From PALSA-612 sp964595575 (GTDB lineage Bacteria; Actinomycetota; Thermoleophilia; Gaiellales; Gaiellaceae): a stretch of 22,060 nt of DNA. The stretch is taken from contig CAZQRA010000042.1 in NCBI GenBank assembly GCA_964595575.1, positions 1 to 22,060 of the forward strand. Direction: 5' to 3'. A program made the translations under genes and the position numbers. The notes under the pieces were generated by a model. The model made no database searches, was not told the DNA's origin, and saw only the letters and a program-made list of their open reading frames with translations. Below are positions 13,489-19,917 of the stretch, piece by piece (within the stretch, counting starts at the first letter, position 1; each line of letters starts with the position of its first letter).

Positions 13489-14379
13489 CCAGCCCCTGGT
13501 CTGGAGAAGATCGCTCGGCTGCAGGGACAGGTTGGCGATACCGACCATGGGCTCCCCCAGCCCGGTCGACACCCGGGCCAGGACCTGGGGATCGCGGAAG
13601 TGGGTGGTCGCCTCCACGATGGCCTTGGCCCGCCGCTCCGGGTCGCCGGACTTGAAGATGCCCGAGCCCACGAACACGCCGTCCGCCCCCAGCTGCATGC
13701 AGAGCGCCGCGTCGGCGGGAGTCGCGATTCCGCCGGCGGTGAAGGTGACCACGGGCAGCCGGCTGTGCTCGGCCACCCAGCGGACGAGCTCGAGGGGCGC
13801 CTGCAGCTCCTTGGCCTCGTGGTAGAGCTCGTCGGGGTCGAGGCTCTGGAGCTTGCGGATGTGGCCGAACACGGCCCGCATGTGGCGAACCGCGTTGACG
13901 ACGTCGCCCGTCCCCGCCTCGCCCTTGGTGCGGATCATGGCAGCGCCCTCGGCGATGCGCCGCAGCGCCTCTCCCAGGTTGGTGGCCCCGCACACGAAGG
14001 GGACCGTGAACTTCCACTTGTCGATGTGGTGCTCCTCGTCGGCAGGGGTGAGCACCTCCGACTCGTCGATGTAGTCGACCTCCAGGGCCTCCAGGATCTG
14101 GGCCTCCACGAAGTGGCCGATGCGGCACTTGGCCATCACCGGGATAGTCACCGCGTCCTGGATCTCCCTGATCTTCTCCGGGTCGGCCATGCGGGCCACG
14201 CCCCCCTGGGCTCGGATGTCGGCGGGCACGCGCTCGAGGGCCATGACCGCCACCGCTCCTGCCTCCTCGGCGATCCTCGCCTGCTCGGCGGTGGTGACGT
14301 CCATGATCACCCCGCCCTTGAGCATCTCGGCAAGGCCGGTCTTGACCCGCAGCGTCCCTGTCTCGGCCACGTCAGCCAT
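13486..14379 (-). CDS. pdxS: Pyridoxal 5'-phosphate synthase subunit PdxS
   Basis: The protein has 297 residues, the normal length. PdxS is the TIM-barrel synthase that builds PLP from ribose 5-phosphate, glyceraldehyde 3-phosphate and ammonia supplied by PdxT. The family blocks are intact: GLAEMLKGGVIMDVTTAEQA, ALERVPADIRAQGGVARM, PVMAKCRIGHFVEAQ with Lys84, DYIDESEVLTPAD, and MIRTKGEAGTGD with Lys152, the two lysines that carry intermediates. The start ATG 14379 is the conventional choice. However, TACAAT (14382-14377) overlaps this ATG and is followed 7 nt later by GTG 14370, which fits the leaderless pattern seen elsewhere, so the true start may be three codons further in. Confidence 0.97.
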   Translation of the reverse strand: MADVAETGTLRVKTGLAEMLKGGVIMDVTTAEQARIAEEAGAVAVMALERVPADIRAQGGVARMADPEKIREIQDAVTIPVMAKCRIGHFVEAQILEALEVDYIDESEVLTPADEEHHIDKWKFTVPFVCGATNLGEALRRIAEGAAMIRTKGEAGTGDVVNAVRHMRAVFGHIRKLQSLDPDELYHEAKELQAPLELVRWVAEHSRLPVVTFTAGGIATPADAALCMQLGADGVFVGSGIFKSGDPERRAKAIVEATTHFRDPQVLARVSTGLGEPMVGIANLSLQPSDLLQTRGW

Positions 14380-14382
14380 TGT

Positions 14383-14422
14383 AGTCCCCGAGCGGGGGAA
14401 GCGGCGCCCCTGCACGGGGACT
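14383..14422 (-). terminator. Nested inverted repeats between the collagen-like gene and pdxS
   Basis: AGTCCCC (14383-14389) can pair with GGGGACT (14416-14422). The same arms can instead form the shorter hairpins CCCCG-AG-CGGGG (14386-14397) and CCCC...GGGG (14407-14419). It begins 6 nt after the collagen-like gene stop on the minus strand, so it is probably its terminator; alternating structures in a pdxS leader are a second option. Confidence 0.45.
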
Positions 14423-14428
14423 TCCTCG

Positions 14429-15043
14429 CTAGGAGACCTTGTAGCAGAGGACGTGCAGCCGGAACGTGCTCGACTGGCCACTGTCGTTGCCGCCCCGGGC
14501 CGAGTAGCCGATCACGTTCCCGGACGGATCCTGGAGCGGCCTGATCTCGGCGGTGAAGAGCTCGAGGTCAGGGTCGTTGTCGCTCCAGCTGGTACCGGCC
14601 GAGATCGCCCGCTCCCCCTGGGCGCACGCCTGCTGCACCTCCTTGGTGATGTAGGCGCCGTTCTGGGCGGTGCCGCCGTCGATCGTCACCGAGGCCGTGC
14701 GCAGGGTGAGCTGGCCGATCACCCCGGGCGGCCCCTGGGGGCCGGCGGGGCCGGGCGGGCCCTGGAGGCCGGGCGGCCCCTGGGGCCCGGGCGGGCCGGC
14801 GGGAAGCTGGCCGGGCGCGAAGTCTCGCCGCAGCAGCGAGAAGTCGATGACGTTCTCGGTGCTGACGGCGTTCCGAGCCAGCTTGGCCCGGGTCACCGCC
14901 TTGTTCTTGAGCTGGGGCGTGCCCACGCTTCCGCGGGGAAGCGCCGCCACGGTGGCGATGCCGGTACCGGCCAGAGACAGAAAGAGCGCAAGACAGGCCA
15001 CCACCATGGCCGGCGACGGCTTTCGTCGCAGGATCGCGCGCAT
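14429..15043 (-). CDS. Secreted protein with a short collagen-like Gly-X-Y region
   Basis: This 204-residue protein has basic MRAILRRKPSPAM, then a hydrophobic segment (about 13-35) acting as signal peptide or anchor. Next is a repeat-like stretch (VGTPQLKNKAVTRAKLARNAV...) common in Thermoleophilia extracellular proteins. About nine Gly-X-Y triplets follow (about residues 82-108, GPPGPQGPPGLQGPP...), then a globular C-terminal domain with two Cys (QQACAQGE and HVLCYKVS), rich in Ser/Thr/Asp. Collagen-like parts form triple helices, so a trimeric cell-surface protein is likely; the ligand is unknown. The start ATG 15043 has AAAGGGGG 7 nt upstream. Confidence 0.85.
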   Translation of the reverse strand: MRAILRRKPSPAMVVACLALFLSLAGTGIATVAALPRGSVGTPQLKNKAVTRAKLARNAVSTENVIDFSLLRRDFAPGQLPAGPPGPQGPPGLQGPPGPAGPQGPPGVIGQLTLRTASVTIDGGTAQNGAYITKEVQQACAQGERAISAGTSWSDNDPDLELFTAEIRPLQDPSGNVIGYSARGGNDSGQSSTFRLHVLCYKVS

Positions 15044-15239
15044 GGATCAACCCCCTTTCGTCCGAAGAGGCAGAAACGCTACCGGCCGCCCGTGAAGGCA
15101 CGGTCAAGCGCGCGTAAAGCCGCGTAACGGATGAGGCCTCGAGGAGGGCCCCGGCCCGGCCGTGCGCGCCAGCATCCACCCAAGGCCACGGGCCTCGTCC
15201 CACAGGACCGGAACTCCCCATGCGCGGAGGCTTTCCACT
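15044..15239 (-). promoter_or_regulatory. Leader and possible promoter of the collagen-like gene
   Basis: On the minus strand TTGACC (15107-15102) and TAGCGT (15081-15076) could be -35 and -10, but the 20-bp spacer is long. Upstream lies a direct repeat of CGCGTAA (15111-15117 and 15121-15127) with a 10-bp period, a possible activator site. No gene is seen. Confidence 0.35.
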
Positions 15240-15313
15240 TGGGCCCGGGTGGACTCGAACCACCGACCGGCGGATTATGAGTCCGCTGCTCTCACCAGCT
15301 GAGCTACGGGCCC
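15240..15313 (-). tRNA. tRNA with CAT anticodon, probably tRNA-Ile2
   Basis: A complete 74-nt cloverleaf reads on the minus strand. The acceptor GGGCCCG pairs with CGGGCCC, the D stem is GCTC/GAGC, the anticodon stem is GCGGA/TCCGC, the loop is CTCATAA (anticodon CAT), and the T arm is GGTGG-TTCGAGT-CCACC. The discriminator is A73 and CCA is not encoded. CAT could mean elongator Met or Ile2 (C34 changed to lysidine by TilS to read AUA). The pairs C4-G69 and C5-G68 match those favoured by E. coli TilS and differ from E. coli tRNA-Met, so Ile2 is preferred. The upstream TACAGT (15329-15324) is a plausible -10. Confidence 0.93.
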
Positions 15314-15418
15314 CCGCTCGTGCACTGTAGCGGAGCGCGCGCTAGGCTCTGGTACCACACCTTCCCGAGCGACAGCGAGGGTCACCATAGGCGAGGAAGC
15401 GACGGTGGAGGGAGAGTC

Positions 15419-15871
15419 GTGAAGGTCTTTCAGCGCGAGACGCACGTTCGCACGGCAGGCGGGCTCTCGGTGCGGGACATCACCGAGGACGTGGTGGAGG
15501 CAGTGCAGGAGAGCGGGGTCAGCGACGGCATCGCTTGCGTCTACTCCCCCCACACGACCTGCTGCATCCGCGTCAATGAGCTCGAGAACGGCTTCGTGGA
15601 GGAGTTCCTGGGGCTGCTGCGCCGGCTGGTTCCCCTCGACGGCTACTACGCCCACGACGACTGGGACCGGCGCACCGAGAACATCTGCCCCGAGGACATG
15701 GAGGTCGGTAACGGCCACTCCCACTGCATGGCCATGCTCCTGGGGACGGCGGGAGAGTCGATTCCCGTACGCGACGGAGAGCTCCAACTGGGGCCTCGCC
15801 AGCGAATCCTCTTCCTGGAGCTCGATCGGGAGCGCGACCGCCGCTGGATCGTCCAGGTCGTGGGGCGCTGA
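15419..15871 (+). CDS. YjbQ/UPF0047 family protein
   Basis: The protein has 150 residues, usual for this family. The signatures are SPHTTCCIRVNELENGF, the central YYAHDDWDRRTENICPEDMEVGNGHSHCMAMLLG with its conserved histidines, and VRDGELQLGPRQRILFLELD near the end. YjbQ proteins form trimers with a metal-like histidine site; a weak thiamine-phosphate synthase activity has been described for the E. coli member, but the true role is unsettled. The start GTG 15419 has the purine-rich GGAGGGAGA just upstream. The gene is divergent from the tRNA; TAGGCT at 15343-15348 could be its -10. Confidence 0.9.
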   Translation: MKVFQRETHVRTAGGLSVRDITEDVVEAVQESGVSDGIACVYSPHTTCCIRVNELENGFVEEFLGLLRRLVPLDGYYAHDDWDRRTENICPEDMEVGNGHSHCMAMLLGTAGESIPVRDGELQLGPRQRILFLELDRERDRRWIVQVVGR

Positions 15872-15890
15872 CAGCCTCCCCGCACCCCTA

Positions 15891-16475
15891 CTAGAGGAGG
15901 CCGCAGAGACGGGCCGTGCGCGGCCAGGGGCGAAAGCCCCGCCTCCGTAGCGCCCGCTCTGCCACCCACATCTGCTCCAGAGGCGTCCACCGGTCGGCGG
16001 TGCCCTTGCGACGGAGAAGCTCGGCCCCGTAGGCGCGCTGGAAGCCGTAGTCCATCTGGAGACCTCCGTAGTAGGGAGGGTTGGGATCGCTCCAGGCCCC
16101 CTCGTAGCGGTGGATGCAGAGCCAAGCCCGAAGGTGGGGCGGCCGCCTGCCCTGCCGCCGAGCCCGCTCTGCCCTTCCCGCCCACAGGCGGAGCACCCAC
16201 CGGCGGTAGCGGAGGCTGGGCGACCGCTCGGCTGAGCCGGCGTAGGGATGGAGGGCTACGTCCATCAGCCGTTGCCACCGCCAGGTCTCGTCCCGGTGCC
16301 GGAGGATGCGGCCGAGGACGACCCTGGCTAGGCGCGCCTCCCCCGCCCGGGCCGCTTCCGCTCTCCTCTGCTCCTCGGCCGCCGAGGCGCCGGGCGCCCT
16401 CCTGGTCGCGCTGGCGGCGAGGGTCATCGCCGACCCCAGCACGAGCACACCGACCATCAGCCGCCATCGTGTCAC
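15891..16475 (-). CDS. Secreted Rpf-like transglycosylase (resuscitation-promoting factor fold)
   Basis: This 194-residue protein has a signal-peptide-like N-terminus (MTRWRLMVGVLVLGSAMTLAASA), a basic helical region, and a C-terminal Rpf/lysozyme-like domain (about 112-192). The core is LRAWLCIHRYEGAWSDPNPPYYGGLQMDYGFQ, where Glu125 matches the catalytic Glu and YYGGLQM is the typical substrate-cleft segment. TPLEQMWVAERALRRRGFRPWPRTARLCGL follows. Cys120 and Cys191 could form the family disulfide. It should cleave peptidoglycan outside the cell, helping growth or exit from dormancy. The start GTG 16475 has AGGAGG 10 nt upstream; GTG is preferred over the in-frame ATG 16457. Confidence 0.88.
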   Translation of the reverse strand: MTRWRLMVGVLVLGSAMTLAASATRRAPGASAAEEQRRAEAARAGEARLARVVLGRILRHRDETWRWQRLMDVALHPYAGSAERSPSLRYRRWVLRLWAGRAERARRQGRRPPHLRAWLCIHRYEGAWSDPNPPYYGGLQMDYGFQRAYGAELLRRKGTADRWTPLEQMWVAERALRRRGFRPWPRTARLCGLL

Positions 16476-16741
16476 CGTGGACGCGCCTCCTGGGAGGGAG
16501 CGCGGGCGCCGAAGGCGCGGCCCACCCGGCCGCGCGCGATCGCCCGCTCCTTGTCACGTAGTCGGCCGAGACCTTACACGATCTTTCGTCCCGATGCTCC
16601 GACAAAGGCGAAAGATCCTGGAAACGGGCCCCTTCTCCGCGCGGCTTATGAGATCTCTGAAGACAACAGATGCTGTCACGATCTCGAGGGCGCGAAGGCC
16701 TAGCCCAGCGCTCGACCGCCGGCTTCGCTAGGGTCGCTTCC
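16476..16741. promoter_or_regulatory. Divergent regulatory region between the Rpf-like and LLM genes
   Basis: For the Rpf gene (minus), TAAGGT (16576-16571) is a possible -10 leaving a ~90-nt leader, which contains the hairpin GCGCC-TTC-GGCGC near the Shine-Dalgarno. Upstream is a perfect 9-bp inverted repeat, GATCTTTCG (16580-16588) / CGAAAGATC (16609-16617), with 20 bp between. For the LLM gene (plus), TAGGGT (16729-16734) ends 7 nt before GTG 16742. The middle is AT-richer than its surroundings. I see no gene and no convincing c-di-AMP riboswitch. Confidence 0.5.
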
Positions 16742-17515
16742 GTGGCCCGCGTGCGCATTGGCTTTCGCTGCCTTCCCCAGCACGGGGACTGGCAGGACAT
16801 GCGGGCAGCCTGGCTCGAGGCCGAGCGGCTCGGGGCCGACACCCTGTGGACCTGGGATCACTTCTTTCCTCTCCACGGCGATCCCCACGGCAAGCACCTC
16901 GAGTGCTGGACCGTGCTCGCCGCCCTGGCCGAGGCTACCGAGCGAGCCGAGATCGGGGCCTTGGTGACGTGCAACTCCTACCGCAACCCGAGCCTGCTCG
17001 CCGACATGGCCAGGACGGTCGACCACATCTCGGGGGGTCGGCTCATCCTCGGCATCGGCGCCGGCTGGTTCCAGCGCGACTACGAGGAGTACGGCTACCC
17101 GTTCGGCACCACGGCCTCCCGGCTGCGGGATCTGGAGCGGGCGCTGCCCGTGATCAAGGAGCGCTGGCGCAAGCTCAACCCTCCCCCGCTCCGCCCCATC
17201 CCCATCCTCATCGGCGGCCGGGGCGAGAAGGTGACACTGCGCCTGGTGGCCGAGCACGCAGACAGCTGGCATGGGTTCGGCGACCTGGAGACGCTCCGCC
17301 ACCTGTCCGGGGTGCTCGATGCCTGGTGTCGCCGCCTCGGGCGCGACCCGGCGGAGATCGAGCGCTGCACCTCCATCGACCGCAGAAGCTTCGAGCAGGC
17401 CGACGAGCTGGTGGCCCTAGGCTTCACGCACCTCGTCGTGAGTGCCGATGGGCCCGACTACGACCTCTCCCTCCTGCGCGACGTCCTCGCTTGGCGCCGC
17501 AGCCTGAGCGGCTAG
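16742..17515 (+). CDS. LLM-class flavin/F420-dependent oxidoreductase
   Basis: This 257-residue luciferase-like TIM barrel has a first strand RVRIGFRCLP, then DTLWTWDHFFPLHGD, ECWTVLAALAEATERAEIGALVTCNSYRNPSLLADMARTVDHISGGRLILGIGAGWFQRDYEEYGYPFG, and PILIGGRGEKVTLRLVAEHADSWH. This is the pattern of actinobacterial coenzyme F420-dependent members. F420 use is inferred from family, not proven, and the substrate is unknown. The start GTG 16742 agrees with the strand-1 position and a TAGGGT hexamer 7 nt upstream; an in-frame GTG exists at 16751 and the frame is open from 16670. Its stop shares CTAG with the convergent sulfatase-like gene. Confidence 0.9.
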   Translation: MARVRIGFRCLPQHGDWQDMRAAWLEAERLGADTLWTWDHFFPLHGDPHGKHLECWTVLAALAEATERAEIGALVTCNSYRNPSLLADMARTVDHISGGRLILGIGAGWFQRDYEEYGYPFGTTASRLRDLERALPVIKERWRKLNPPPLRPIPILIGGRGEKVTLRLVAEHADSWHGFGDLETLRHLSGVLDAWCRRLGRDPAEIERCTSIDRRSFEQADELVALGFTHLVVSADGPDYDLSLLRDVLAWRRSLSG

Positions 17516-19209
17516 CGGATCCTCGCGCAGCCGGCAAGCTCGCGGTCGCGGGTGACCTCGCGGCCGTCGACGAGGAAGGCGTGGGCACGGATGCTGCCGC
17601 CCTGGGCGGGAAGCCGGGTCACCACCCGAAACGGCGGCCGCCGATCGACCGCTACGCGCCGGCCGGAGAGGTAGAAGACGACTCTCCGCAGCGACGATGC
17701 GTCGGCGCCCACCACGGCGGCTCGGGCGAGGAGGGACGAGCACGACCCCAGCTCGCGGGCACGAAGGGAGAGCGCAGGCCCCACGGCGCACGCGCTTCCC
17801 GAGCAACGGCGAAGGCGCTCCAGCCGGTGGGCGAGGGCCTTCGCCAGGGGCGCCATTCTTGCGTCCCGATGGAGGGAGCGAAGCTGGCTGGGATCGCGAC
17901 TCAGGTCGTAGAGCTCCCGCTCGCCGGTCGCGTACTCGACGTACACGAGCCGGGGCGTCCGGATGACGGCGAAGGGCGGGGCGGGGCCGTCCTTGGCCGG
18001 CCCCTCGACGAGGAGGTCGCGGCCGTAGCGGAGCCCAGGGTCGGAGAGGAAGGGCAGGAAGGAGCGGCCGTCGAGGCCGCCTGTCGGCCCCAGCCCGGCC
18101 ATGTCGAGGATCGAGGGAGCGAGATCGACGCCGGATACGGGCTGGGGAAGGCGGAGCCCGGCCTTGACTCCGGGCCCCCGGACGAGGAGGGGAACCCGGG
18201 TCGCCTCCTCGTAGGGGACCGCCTTCCCCCGCGGGATGCGGTGCTGGCCGGCGAGGAACCCGGTGAGCGAGGTGAAGACGATCCAGGCTCGATCGAGCCG
18301 GCCCGCGGCGGCGAGAGCGGAGGCGATAGCGGCCACCCCCTCGTCCACGGCCACCAGGGACTCCAGCCGCAGCCGGTAGCTTTGGGTCACGCGCGCCACG
18401 TCCTCCGGCCCTAGAAGCGGCCGCGCCTGGACCCAGGCAGGCTTGTCGGAGACGTCCTCCTCGTTGAAGGAGGGGGAGAGAGGCAGGGCCTCGGAGGCGA
18501 AGCGGCCCTGGTGACGGAGGGCCGGAAGCGGCGTCTCCGGGGGTCGACCGGCGCCCGGTAGGCCGGCGCGAGGCGCGACGAAGGCGACCCACAGAAACAG
18601 GGGCGAGGGGGAGCGCGCGCGGCGGGCGAGGAGGGATGCTGCCTTGCCGGCGAGGACGTCGGTCTGGTAGGCGCTCTCGCTCGTCCCGTAGCGGACGAGG
18701 GAGCCGTTCTCGTTCAGGGTGTATCCGAGGTAGCGGCGGGCGGAGGCGCCTACGGGCACGTACCACTCGTCCCAGCCGGGAGGAATGGCGGTCGGCTGGC
18801 GGCGCCCGTACCCGGCCAGGTACGGCCCCACGTAGGCGGTGTAGTAGCCCGCCTCCCGCAGCGACCGGGGGAGGAGATCGGCGCCGCGCGGGATCTCGGA
18901 GCCCGCCTCAGGGACTCGGTCGACGAGCAGCCGGTGCCCGTGGGCGTAGCGGCCCGTGAGGAGGGTAGCCAGGGAGGGCGACTCGAGGGGAAGAGCGGCC
19001 AGGGCCTGCTCGAAGGCGGCTCCCTCCTCCGCCAAGAGGCGCCTGACGTTGGGCATCACCCGGATCGACCCAGCTCCCTGGTCGTCCGTCTGGATGACGA
19101 TGATGTCCGGCCGACTGGGCGGCCCCGTCCCCTGCCGGGGCGCCGCCTCCGCCCCCACCAGAGGAAGCGAGGCGGCGAGCGCCGAGAGCAGGGCGAGACC
19201 GGCCTGCAT
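17512..19209 (-). CDS. Sulfatase-fold secreted protein with a degenerate active site
   Basis: This 565-residue protein has a signal peptide (MQAGLALLSALAASLPLVGAEA), then a sulfatase/alkaline-phosphatase superfamily domain. The first metal motif IIVIQTDDQ (Asp42/43) and the framework LLTGRYAHGH are present. The formylglycine position of C-X-P-X-R is Glu76 and the Arg is Leu80 (PLESPSLATLLTG). The usual GKWHLG is GPYLAG (129-133), PH.P is PRAG (214), and the second metal motif SDHG is SLTG (315-316). Hydrolytic activity is therefore unlikely. An extra ~120-residue C-terminal part holds four or five Cys and an Ig-like strand-rich end. The protein is probably extracytoplasmic, with a structural or binding role. 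The start ATG 19209 has a poor Shine-Dalgarno (AGGG at 2 nt). Confidence 0.85.
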   Translation of the reverse strand: MQAGLALLSALAASLPLVGAEAAPRQGTGPPSRPDIIVIQTDDQGAGSIRVMPNVRRLLAEEGAAFEQALAALPLESPSLATLLTGRYAHGHRLLVDRVPEAGSEIPRGADLLPRSLREAGYYTAYVGPYLAGYGRRQPTAIPPGWDEWYVPVGASARRYLGYTLNENGSLVRYGTSESAYQTDVLAGKAASLLARRARSPSPLFLWVAFVAPRAGLPGAGRPPETPLPALRHQGRFASEALPLSPSFNEEDVSDKPAWVQARPLLGPEDVARVTQSYRLRLESLVAVDEGVAAIASALAAAGRLDRAWIVFTSLTGFLAGQHRIPRGKAVPYEEATRVPLLVRGPGVKAGLRLPQPVSGVDLAPSILDMAGLGPTGGLDGRSFLPFLSDPGLRYGRDLLVEGPAKDGPAPPFAVIRTPRLVYVEYATGERELYDLSRDPSQLRSLHRDARMAPLAKALAHRLERLRRCSGSACAVGPALSLRARELGSCSSLLARAAVVGADASSLRRVVFYLSGRRVAVDRRPPFRVVTRLPAQGGSIRAHAFLVDGREVTRDRELAGCARIR

Positions 19210-19261
19210 GCCCTAGGGTTCGCGCCCTCGGCGCCCGGGCCTTCTCGGGCCGGGCCGTCGA

Positions 19262-19837
19262 CTAGCGCCCCAGCGAGAAGTACTCCCGGTTGGGAGTCCA
19301 GCCGAGGCCGCTGGCGAGCCGGTTGGTGAGGTTGAACATGCCGGCGGTCTCGGCGATGTCGAAGATGTCCTCGTCGCTCCAGCCCACGGCCCGCAGTGCC
19401 TCGATGTCCTCTGCCCCGCAGCGGTGAGGCTCCTCGGTCAGCTTGACGGCGAAGTCGAGCATGGCCCGCTCCTTCTCCTCCAAGGGGGCGTAGTGGTAGC
19501 CCGTCGCCAGCTGGTCGACGAGCACGGGGTCGCCGGTGAGCTTGCGCAGGGCCGCCGAGTGCGAGACCAGGCAGTAGTGGCAGCGGTTGTGGGCGGAGAC
19601 GACCACGGCGATCATCTCCCGTTGGGCCTTCGTCAGCCCCGACTCGCCCCGCAGCACCTCGTCGTAGTAGTCCTGCCAGAGCTGGAGGTGGCGGGGACGG
19701 AGGGCGAAGACGCGCAGCACGTTGGGCACGAACCCGAGCCTCTCCAGGGGCGCCTGCCAGCGCTCCTTGACCTCGTCCGGTACCTCCTCGTCCGAAGGCA
19801 CGCGCAGCCAGGAGAGCGGCTCGGTCCTCGTCGCCAT
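19262..19837 (-). CDS. AhpD-like / carboxymuconolactone decarboxylase family protein (peroxidase-related)
   Basis: This 191-residue protein has the AhpD-type redox motif SAHNRCHYCLVSHS, with Cys86 and Cys89 in a CX2C pair and His93. Around it are LTKAQREMIAVVVSAHNRC, the typical ERAMLDFAVKLTEEP, and EDIEALRAVGWSDEDIFDIAETAGMFNLTNRLASGLG. Members of this peroxidase-related subfamily are all-helical and reduce peroxides or act as redox adaptors. No partner reductase is adjacent. The start ATG 19837 lacks a Shine-Dalgarno; TAGACT (19849-19844) ends 6 nt upstream, giving a likely leaderless mRNA. The gene is divergent from the two-component system by 80 bp. Confidence 0.92.
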   Translation of the reverse strand: MATRTEPLSWLRVPSDEEVPDEVKERWQAPLERLGFVPNVLRVFALRPRHLQLWQDYYDEVLRGESGLTKAQREMIAVVVSAHNRCHYCLVSHSAALRKLTGDPVLVDQLATGYHYAPLEEKERAMLDFAVKLTEEPHRCGAEDIEALRAVGWSDEDIFDIAETAGMFNLTNRLASGLGWTPNREYFSLGR

Positions 19838-19880
19838 GGGACGAGTCTAGCGTCTCGTCGGGCCCGAAGACAGCGGGCCC

Positions 19881-19900
19881 CTCAGGGTCCTCTCACGGTC
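19881..19900 (+). promoter_or_regulatory. Direct repeat CTCA(G/C)GGTC with 11-bp period before the response regulator
   Basis: CTCAGGGTC (19881-19889) and CTCACGGTC (19892-19900) differ at one of nine positions and lie one helical turn apart, as OmpR/PhoB-family sites do. They end 17 bp before GTG 19918, over the expected -35 region. Self-activation of the operon is likely. Confidence 0.6.
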
Positions 19901-19917
19901 GCCTGCCATCCTTTCCG

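Noticed and set aside
14727..14812. GC-rich repeated DNA resembling a minisatellite
   Set aside because: It is the coding sequence of the Gly-X-Y region; repetition is explained by the protein.
16476..16670. c-di-AMP (ydaO) riboswitch expected before an Rpf gene
   Set aside because: I could not find the conserved ydaO blocks on the minus strand; only simple hairpins are seen. A covariance-model search would settle it.
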